Below are positions 18,503-25,454 of a stretch of DNA of 25,454 nt, piece after piece. The stretch spans positions 1 through 25,454 of the forward strand of contig JAUCBJ010004210.1 in NCBI GenBank assembly GCA_032718475.1, read 5' to 3'. This DNA comes from Nemertoderma westbladi. Its lineage: Eukaryota > Xenacoelomorpha > Nemertodermatida > Nemertodermatidae. A program made the translations under genes and the position numbers. How positions within the stretch are numbered: the first letter of the stretch is position 1; the number at the start of each line of letters is the position of its first letter. The notes under the pieces are model-generated. The model ran no database searches. It was not told the DNA's origin and was given only the letters and a program-made list of their open reading frames with translations.

Positions 18503-18503
18503 A
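18498..18503 (+). terminator. AATAAA overlapping the COMMD4 stop codon
   Basis: The stop TAA (18500-18502) is embedded in AATAAA. A second candidate, ATTAAA at 18548-18553 followed by a T-rich stretch, is better placed for normal 3'-end formation. Either would give a very short 3' UTR. Confidence 0.4.
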
Positions 18504-19849
18504 TTAATTATCACTCTGAGATTAGTGTATAATTCACATTTAATCGTATTAAAGGTTTTCTTTTTAATACCATTGCAAATTGATTGAAACGTAACTTAAT
18601 AAGGGTATCATTAGCCTGTGCCTTCTCTGCTTCTCAGCTTGTATTTGAGTATTAAAGTTGTTCCGTTACTACTTTTTGTCAACCGACAACAAAATATTAA
18701 AATATACTTAATTGTTGTGTAGATTTCTTAACTACAGTAAGAATTTTTTTTGAGTTTCTTCGTAAGTTGGTGCACCTTAATTATTGCAGAATAGTTTACA
18801 CCAAAAAAAACAGTAATAATGGAATTGAATTTTTGAACTTCAAGCGCTCAAGCTATTAATTTAGTTTTACTTTCGCTTTGTATGTATTGATTTATTGATA
18901 CTGTTGTAGAGCGGCAGTAACGATGCCTGCGATTTCTTCTGATGCACAAACAACTGTACCGGTAGGCCCTCCTGTAGTTTATTTTATTTCAAATAATTTC
19001 AGTTTTGGATTTCTGTTTCAATATTTCAGCTTAACAACTTTGGACTCAAGTACACGACATCAGCTGGTAAACATTCCGTTCACTTGAATTGTTCTATTCG
19101 TAGAAATATTTTTAGTGCAGATAATATTTAATGCTTATTCGTTCGTTATGTTTATTTATTCAGATTATGGATTACAGATTATTGTGATATATTCGTTTAG
19201 GTAGTATCGATAGACCTCATCTAATTAGAAAACCGAATTTTCCGGATATGCGGATATTTTTAACGATAGTCAATAATCCGTAACCGAGTCTCAAGTTTGA
19301 CACGCAAATAAGTCGTATCGTAAGACTTTGTGTGTAATCCCTGGCCGAACGGCCAACGAAAACTTTATTATCTATCACTTTTTAGTTTTTTTTTATTATT
19401 ATTTTTTTAATTTTTACTTTCATCCTTTTGTGGTCGATAAATGGGAACCAAGGCAACTCGGGAAACAGAGTGGAAGGGTTTATTGTGGATGATGTGGTGA
19501 ACAGACATTGAGACATTCCTTGGCCTAACGAGCCTAAACGATTCTCCCATTCAATTTAATGGGCGTTTATCACTTCACTTTTTCAACAAACATTCACAAT
19601 GCACCCCTCAACTGTACAGTACAACCGAGTAAAAAATGACAAATGAATACTGAAATCGGTATAAAACAAAGAAAATGTAAAAAAGCACCAAACTACAGTA
19701 AAATCTACTGAATTAATGAAAACTGATATTATAAAGATAAATTGAGCCTTTTTAAATTTTCTTTATTAAAAAGATATAAAAAAATTTGTAGAAAATTACG
19801 GGGTGTGCGGGAGATTTGGTGTTAAAATTTGGCCAAACATTAGAATGTA
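18504..19849. other. Intergenic DNA right of COMMD4
   Basis: No established gene. A doubtful small spliced frame may begin at ATG 18923 (see findings). The segment 19323-19357 resembles the 3' part of the SINE at 1829-1862 and includes the near-palindrome TGGCCGAACGGCCA. The rest is AT-rich with A and T homopolymers (about 19385-19420). Confidence 0.4.
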
Positions 19850-19949
19850 AAATCCACTCCATCCCTCATCCACATTGCGAGAATTTATTTACATATTTAA
19901 ATATTATTATAAATATTACCGCGTTGTGGATAAGGGATGGAGTGGATTT
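19850..19949. repeat. Long hairpin, 24 of 25 bp paired
   Basis: Bases 19850-19874 (AAATCCACTCCATCCCT, then CATCCACA) are complementary to 19925-19949 with one mismatch, around a 50-base AT-rich loop. Imperfect pairing continues inward for several bases (TTGCG against CGCGT). Such a stem could be a young tiny MITE, a structured RNA or a small-RNA precursor. No tRNA or known RNA family is recognised. Confidence 0.75.
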
Positions 19950-20387
19950 CAAATCTAGTGGTTCTTCGTTATTTTATTATTTAACTTTCGTAATTTGGGC
20001 CTACAGTATTCTGTAATAAAAGATTGAACGAAACAGTGTTACGAAAGAAAGTGAATTGCAGTGTTTTGCTATATTGTTTCCATAGTTTCTTCTATTCCAA
20101 TTATTGTTCTCTGGAACTCCTGATGCTGCCTGACTCAATAAGTAATGATCTGTACAATTTATGACGAAGTAGAGATCAGCTGAGCTACATAGAACCAATA
20201 TTGAATATGTTCTGTTTTGATGTACACCGTGTAGTCAATGAGGTTGCAATAATATTTCAGTGTTTACTTCGGTTTTGTTCGCTAGAAAGCCAGCAAGCTG
20301 GCTATAAGAAGACAGCCATTATACTGTACAGTAGTATACACAATATAACCTAAAAATAAAACACAATTTAACATTGATTCACTATTG

Positions 20388-20393
20388 TTTATT
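20388..20393 (-). terminator. Poly(A) signal of the putative minus-strand exon
   Basis: AATAAA on the minus strand, 30 bases beyond the TAA at 20423-20425. Confidence 0.35.
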
Positions 20394-20422
20394 ATTTACG
20401 AATAACAACAAAACATTTACAA

Positions 20423-20578
20423 TTATTTTGCATTAGCTACGTACAACTTTTCGAGCCTCTCTATCTCCGACACAATACCAAGATAAGGTTTAAATTTGCC
20501 TAGATTCATAGGTATCTGGTAATCTAAACAGTGGATATGCACTAACCCTTGTGTTTTAGCAAGAACAAATCGTTCATA
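20423..20578 (-). CDS. Possible terminal exon of an unidentified gene
   Basis: The minus strand is open for 51 codons before a TAA, followed closely by AATAAA. The last 33 residues look protein-like: IPMNLGKFKPYLGIV, then an acidic/basic amphipathic run EIERLEKLY, ending VANAK. A reasonable 3' splice site, CCACTGTTTAG, precedes the codons for DYQIP (exon then starting at about 20524, phase 1), with a CTAAAAC branch-point-like word ~40 bases before it. I do not recognise the family and found no upstream exon; chance opening in AT-rich DNA cannot be excluded. Confidence 0.3.
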   Translation of the reverse strand, partial: YERFVLAKTQGLVHIHCLDYQIPMNLGKFKPYLGIVSEIERLEKLYVANAK

Positions 20579-20969
20579 TCAATGAAAGCTGTTTGTAACT
20601 GCGCAATTATGTTAATTTATAAATACAGTAGTATATTCAACCAAGGAAATGTACAGTATGAACAGTTTGTAGGTATACTTGGCACGAGGCACATATAAAC
20701 TTTCAATAAACTGCTTCCTTTCCATGATAATGTATTCGAGTGTAAGAATATGAGAGCCACGAAGTTAGCGGAGCCTTGGCGAACTGACACTAATAATGGA
20801 GTGGGTCAATAATAGCAAAAGCTGTTGTCGTTACGATTTTGACCTGCCAATGATTTTGTCGGATTTAATTAAAGCTGTCGAGTTGAAAATTTGTAGGCAA
20901 ACTATGTCCAAAAGTTAAGATTTGAAGTTACAAAAAAAAATTAAAAAGAAAATTTTAGATAATGTATGT
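20579..20969. other. Intergenic DNA left of the hAT-like element
   Basis: No gene is recognised. Bases 20821-20925 are a diverged inverted copy of 6485-6595; the longest shared word is TCAAAATCGTAACGAC. Confidence 0.45.
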
Positions 20970-20977
20970 ATACCAGC

Positions 20978-21940
20978 CAAGGTGTACTAAATAACAGGTG
21001 ATGCAGCGAGCGGATTGCTGAAATTAGCGTGGGCCGATCTTTTCCCTATTTATTGAACTATTTTCATAATATTTACTTAGAAACTTCTTATGTGCTGCTT
21101 TTGTTAGGTGGATATGATGACTAGGGTTCATAGAAATGTAATACAAAGTCTTTCTGGTATTTTTACACCAGGGAATAAAAGTCTATCAGAATATTTTACA
21201 TTTGAATTTGTTTACATTCCCGTTGCCATGGTAATAAGTACAATGACAAATCTGAATAAAAGTCTACCAAATCTTTAAAACACCATGTTTATTCAGTTTG
21301 TCAGTCAAAATACGGTAGTAAGTTAAAATTGCCAACATTTTATTTTATAAATAGTCAATTGTGAATGACAGTTATGAGGTACAATATATGACAATAACCA
21401 AAACTGTCCAATCAAAGAGAACGACTTGTGACAGCATGATTTTTACATTCCAAAATATTAAATTTCGGTTTGGAATTATTAGAAACAAAGGACAGCCACC
21501 AGGCATGTCAGGTGCAAATGAATAATTAGTAAATACATAGTAGCCAAATTTCTCACTGGCGGTCATAATGGCAAATTATCGTAATACCCATCACCATGGA
21601 AACGGGATTGAAATAAAAATTTTATGTAAAATATTTTGATAGACTTTTATTCCCTTTACTCACCTATCAAATCTCAAGAACAGAATCCATCGTCGTCTTG
21701 AATTACAGGCGCACAAAGTTTGAACTTTGCACCCGATTACCTTGGCAACTACAAGATAAAAATTCCAGAAAGACTTTATTACATTTCTATGAACCCTAGT
21801 CATCATATCCACCTAACAAAAGTAGCATAAAAGAAGTTTCTAAGGAAATATTATGAAAAAGTGCCATAAATAGGGAAAGATCGGCCAACGCTAATTTCTG
21901 CAATCCGCTCGCTGCATGACCTGTTATTTAGTACACCTTG
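20978..21940. mobile_element. hAT-like non-autonomous foldback element with 8-bp TSD
   Basis: The termini match for 22 bp, beginning CAAGGTGTACTAAATAACAG, and after one mismatch for a further 19 bp. The element is flanked by exact 8-bp copies ATACCAGC (20970-20977 and 21941-21948). An 8-bp target duplication and ends starting CA-G fit the hAT superfamily. The inverted arms are very long: left about 20978-21236, right about 21586-21940, with a few percent to ~15 percent mismatches along their length. The right arm has an extra ~101 bp (21656-21756). The ~350-bp centre has no transposase-like frame, so it must be mobilised in trans. Confidence 0.8.
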
Positions 21941-21948
21941 ATACCAGC

Positions 21949-22220
21949 GCAAGCAACCATGAGCGCCTAGCCTATTAGCTGCAAGCTGACTCCCAAACTA
22001 CAGACAGTGGCTGATGATGAGTCAACAACGATCAACCCCTGCCCTGGTAGCAGTGGCACCCATTGGGAGAACCTGGCGCTTTTGTGTATTTTTAGTAATT
22101 ATATTGGCTTCAATCTGATAGGCCTGAGGAGTAAAGTGTATTTAATCTACAGTCCAGCTCACCAACAGAGTGCCATCGGATCCGATCTGAACCGATCGGA
22201 TCCAACAGCTTAAAACACTT
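21949..22220. other. Intergenic DNA
   Basis: A GC-richer patch with no recognised gene. A 68-codon open frame at 22007-22213 has no recognisable domain. Two GGATCC words with flanking ATCGGATC palindromes lie at 22174-22202. Confidence 0.4.
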
Positions 22221-22320
22221 TCAGACAAACTCCAACAGTCCAACAACTTCAAACAGATTCAGACAGTTTCAAACAGATTCAGACAGTTTCAAACAGAATC
22301 AGACAACTTCCAACACGTTC
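22221..22320. repeat. 20-bp tandem repeat, about five units
   Basis: Consensus AGACAGTTTCAAACAGATTC. Units at 22241-22260, 22261-22280, 22281-22300 and 22301-22320 keep an exact 20-bp register; 22221-22240 is a weaker fifth unit. The middle pair differ at one base. Confidence 0.85.
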
Positions 22321-22465
22321 GTGGGGCCTTCGCGCAGCACGAGGCCCAGTTATGAGATACAAATTAAAATTGAGCGACTGTATCACAAAATCAGGTTTTG
22401 AGAAATTTACCCACACCACCAATCAATCAAAGAAAGGGGGACAGTACGTGTTCACCCCTTTTAAT

Positions 22466-22482
22466 CCCCCCCCCCCCCCCCC
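22466..22482 (+). repeat. Poly(C) tract, C17
   Basis: Seventeen consecutive C, followed by an A and further C-rich sequence. Confidence 0.9.
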
Positions 22483-22559
22483 ACCCTTCCCAACCACCAA
22501 TACATAACCGCGACATCTACCACCCACGGAAGGGTAGCACGAACTTATTTCCAATCGCA

Positions 22560-22868
22560 CGTTCAATATGCAAAGCCAGGTGGTTTATAGGAATATAATA
22601 AACGCAGTACTCGTATTCATTATAAGCCTCGTTGCGTTCGTCCTGTTTTGTATTTAAATATATTTCTTAAACGCAGGCTAGGACGTTCTTTATAATAATA
22701 ATAACTAGGGATGCGATCAATATGTGAAGCCAGGTGGTTTATATAATAATTTAGTCAACGCAGTACTCGTCTTCATTATATGCCTCGTTGCGCTCGTCGC
22801 TTGTCCTGTTTTGTTATAAAATATTTTTCCTAAACGCAGACTGACGATCTTTATACAGTTATAACTAT
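22560..22868. repeat. Tandem duplication of a ~154-bp unit
   Basis: Unit 1 (about 22560-22712) and unit 2 (about 22713-22868) share GAAGCCAGGTGGTTTATA-like, AACGCAGTACTCGT, CATTATA.GCCTCGTTGCG and GTCCTGTTTTGT words in the same order at a 154-bp offset. Divergence is roughly 15 percent with small indels, so it is an older duplication. No coding content. Confidence 0.8.
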
Positions 22869-23700
22869 GCGAAGTTTCGAAACTGTGCGAGTAACTGTTG
22901 ATACATCTATGTGGATATGTGTGATATGTGGAGATGTGTGATACAACGCCAACGCATCTTATGCCGATGTAGTAATATGGGTATTGAAATAATATTAAAT
23001 TAATGTACACTCTTAAAGCTGCAGCGAAAAAATGTAGCTAATTTCCTAGGTTACATATAAAATAATAATATTATTTTTAAGAACATTAATTTTACTACTT
23101 TGCAAAAATTCAATTAAAAAATAACCAGACAATACATTGTGGAATAAACTATTTCAGAAGCCTACACAACAGCCATGCCATGGATAGTATTTATGTTATG
23201 ATATCTGTCATTCACCTGAGATAGCAATACAACATTTATAGTGAATTTAAAGAATGCTGTCTGGGCTGGAATAGCAATACTGGTTGTCTATTACTATTCC
23301 TCTCTGGTTAGTCTTAGCAACAACTCCCAGCCAGCAGCAGAGACTTGACCAATAATCATTCCCAGCAACTGGGAATGACACACACATCCCATCTATGTAC
23401 CAGCATGTTGGCCAATAAATGAGCAGTATTTAATGAGAATAAATTTTTTTTGCCGTTTTAATTACTTTAGATCAATTAAAGACACAATTATTAAAGCAAA
23501 TCACTTGAACTAATTAAAAACTATAATAGAATGGCGTATGGGGATTACATCTGTATAATTTTTAATTATAATTATTTAAATCTTATACTGTAAAACAATT
23601 AATTTCCTTTAAAAGGCAGGTTGAAAATGGTGTTTTTACCGTAATAACTTAATTAACTAATTAACTGCTATTATCTTAGCTTCTCGAAGGCCACACTGAA
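22869..23700. other. Intergenic AT-rich DNA
   Basis: No gene is recognised; only short open frames and AT-rich simple sequence are seen. Confidence 0.4.
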
Positions 23701-23860
23701 ATTCTACTTGGAAAATTTCTAAACTTTTGCCAAACAACATGTGTACCAAGTTTGGATAGATTTCATCAAAGATTGGCCGAGTTATTAACGTTTAAAATTG
23801 AACACGACAGAACGACAGAACGACAGGTTGATTAATGGTACCACTACGCTAAGGCTCACT
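23701..23860. repeat. Dispersed-repeat-like segment with an 8-bp tandem tail
   Basis: A segment with ACCAAGTTTGGATAGATTTC (about 23743-23762) leads to three tandem ACGACAGA units (23804-23827). The order (CCAAGTTTGG.. ATTTCATC.. GGCCGAGTTAT, then ACGACAG repeats) resembles 3' tails of common invertebrate retroelement families and echoes the words near 5650, 5804 and 6369. The assignment is by pattern only. Confidence 0.4.
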
Positions 23861-24680
23861 CACTTCGTGGCTCGCCCCACAACCTGTCAATCACTCCACC
23901 CACAATCAACCGCAACCCCAACTCAACTCGCATCTTCTTGCGCGCAGATAGAATGAAAGCGTTTGAAACTACTAAAGGAACTCCATTCATAAAGCCACAA
24001 TAACGACAGAGTGGACTGGCCACTGGCGGCGCCCTTGAACATTCACACTGTAACTTAAGCCGACCTGAAGGAACAGCCCATTAGTGAGGTCGGTATTTCT
24101 CTTTATTCCTGCCGCTATCTTGGAATAACACAATAGCAGAAAGCTAACCAGTGGTCTACCCCCAATACAAGAAAGACAGGTTGGCTACCATTGAAATGAA
24201 TGGGGAATGGAATTTTGTGTTCACATACTAATGTTGCTTTGGGTTGGTCTAGAGCCATACAATAGAGCTTTACGGGAATACACTTCCAAAGAGCCAAGCA
24301 GTGGCGGTATAGGTCCAAAATGCTTATGTAGAATTTCTTCGAATAAGGCTCAATTTCTTTAAGTTACATTAATTAAAATACTGATAAATATATTTTGCTT
24401 TTCGCAGGAGGGACAGTATCCCCCTCTACAGTTAATATAGTGTACGTACATGTGTTAGTTATATCGTTGCGTTTATTTATATTTATACAGGTTTGGATAT
24501 GATCTCTACTAGTTTGATTTTTGTTTTGTCAATTAATTAATTGTGCGGTTAATTTGTCAATCACAGCCTTAATTGGCTACATTGCTTATTGTATGAATGA
24601 ATATAATTAGTTATTAAGACATTATTTTAATTAGTATCTGGTGTGATTAGGTCTACCTTTTACATAACAACAGTACGTCA
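23861..24680. other. Intergenic DNA
   Basis: No gene is recognised. A minus-strand open frame (24115-24318) has no known domain. Its ends show weak inverted similarity (CCGC..TCTTGG near 24113 and CCAAGCAGTGGCGG near 24294), which may mean a decayed small transposon. Confidence 0.35.
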
Positions 24681-24693
24681 ATGGCGGATATAC

Positions 24694-24796
24694 TACTACT
24701 ACTAAGTCGAGCAGAACTCGGACAGTGGAAATGAGATCCTTCCAGGCTTCCCGATTCTCCATAGTTGTCGCAATTGCGTTTCTCCCAAGTTCAGAG
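24694..24796 (-). mobile_element. 3' end of a LINE, copy 3, with 13-bp TSD
   Basis: The minus strand reads ELGRNAIATT, then MENREAWKDLISTVRV, as in copy 2, then shifts frame by one base before the TAG-repeat tail. The insert is bounded by exact copies of ATGGCGGATATAC at 24681-24693 and 24797-24809. A direct duplication around a 5'-truncated element with a simple-repeat 3' tail is the signature of target-primed reverse transcription. The copy is far too short to be active. Confidence 0.75.
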
Positions 24797-24809
24797 ATGG
24801 CGGATATAC

Positions 24810-25430
24810 ATTACATCATAATATGGCATGGCAGTCACGTGAAAACAAGGGCCTTTACATTCCCAATTCTCTATCTAACGTAGGGCCCCGTCCCTACGTC
24901 CACCCTCCCTTGTGAAGGGCTAGGGGGGACTTTCGACCCATCATTACTAAAGGGTAGTGATAATATTCAAAATAAGTTTTCCCATGTATACGTAATTTTA
25001 TTCTTAAATAGGTACTTGTTTGTTCCTAAATTCTGCCTAAATGCTGCCTTACTCAATGTTAAATAATTTATTGTTCTCGAATATTTATTTCGTAACTAGG
25101 GAACCGCTTAACTACAAACCAATATTGGATATGGAGTTCCGTTTCGAAGTTCGCCTTGCAGAGACTAAAGTTGCAATAACTTTTGAGTGTGTGAATGTAA
25201 TTTACTCAAATAGGGTAGGTGCGCGAAAAAATTATTTTTTCGCAGCACCCTTCCATAATATTATATTGGCCTAAATTTATATTATAGCTGTATAGCACCA
25301 TTTGATGTTAAGTTCCTTGACCTGTTGACCAATCGTCTTCGAACTCTCTTGTATCTACTGATTACTAATGGCATTAAACCTGTCTGACTGCAGTACTACA
25401 TATTTCCTTGTGACCAGGCCAGCCCAGTGC
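24810..25430. other. Intergenic DNA
   Basis: No gene is recognised. It has a small perfect hairpin at 24878-24899 (ACGTAGGG, 6-base loop, CCCTACGT). A 77-codon open frame at 25041-25274 has no recognisable domain. Confidence 0.4.
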
Positions 25431-25452
25431 CAGGAGGCCATACGGCCTCCTG
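25431..25452. repeat. Perfect 9-bp hairpin at window end
   Basis: CAGGAGGCC, a 4-base loop ATAC, then GGCCTCCTG. The GC-rich arms stop 2 bases before the window end, so a larger palindromic element may continue outside. Confidence 0.7.
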
Positions 25453-25454
25453 TG

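Noticed and set aside
24113-24318. Open frame of 67 codons and a possible MITE
   Set aside because: The inverted ends match only weakly and no target duplication was found, so I did not call an element.

Overview
This is a 25.5-kb piece of an animal nuclear genome: AT-rich non-coding DNA with islands of GC-richer coding sequence, GT-AG splicing, AATAAA-type poly(A) signals, LINE/SINE/DNA-transposon debris and long poly(G)/poly(C) runs. Five conserved metazoan genes are readable. POMGNT1 is missing from the well-known fly and nematode models, so an invertebrate outside those groups is likely. The proteins align well with vertebrate orthologues, which fits a deuterostome or another slowly evolving phylum. 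I cannot place the species; a tunicate is one possibility among several.

Layout, left to right. Positions 1-301 are a near-complete inverted repeat cut by the window edge. A ~2-kb non-autonomous DNA transposon (793-2766) carries seven copies of a 14-bp motif and a nested tRNA-derived SINE. Next come RPUSD4 (mitochondrial RNA pseudouridine synthase, + strand, 3268-4458), a diverged ~148-bp repeat block (5507-5930), and OSTC (oligosaccharyltransferase subunit, + strand, two exons, 7087-7849). A ~5.4-kb repeat-bearing intergenic stretch leads to POMGNT1 (+ strand, 13290-15170). POMGNT1 converges on ECI2 (mitochondrial enoyl-CoA isomerase with an ACBP domain, - strand, 16138-17328). ECI2 stands head to head with COMMD4 (+ strand, 17903-18502) across a 574-bp spacer that has a G25 run near its centre. 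The right third (18.5-25.4 kb) is mostly repeats: a near-perfect hairpin (19850-19949), a possible unidentified terminal exon (- strand, 20423-20578), a 963-bp hAT-like foldback element with an exact 8-bp target duplication (20978-21940), tandem repeats, and a short LINE fragment with an exact 13-bp target duplication.

The genes do not form one pathway. OSTC (N-glycosylation, ER) and POMGNT1 (O-mannosyl glycan extension, Golgi) are both secretory glycosylation factors; RPUSD4 and ECI2 are mitochondrial; COMMD4 belongs to the Commander endosomal recycling complex. Four of the five coding regions are uninterrupted although their vertebrate orthologues are multi-exon, so the locus looks intron-poor. 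I found no clearly new multi-gene system. The best leads are the motif-rich 2-kb transposon, the foldback at the left edge with paired TTCTAGAA palindromes, the 19.9-kb hairpin, the unassigned exon, and the poly(G) run in the shared ECI2/COMMD4 spacer.
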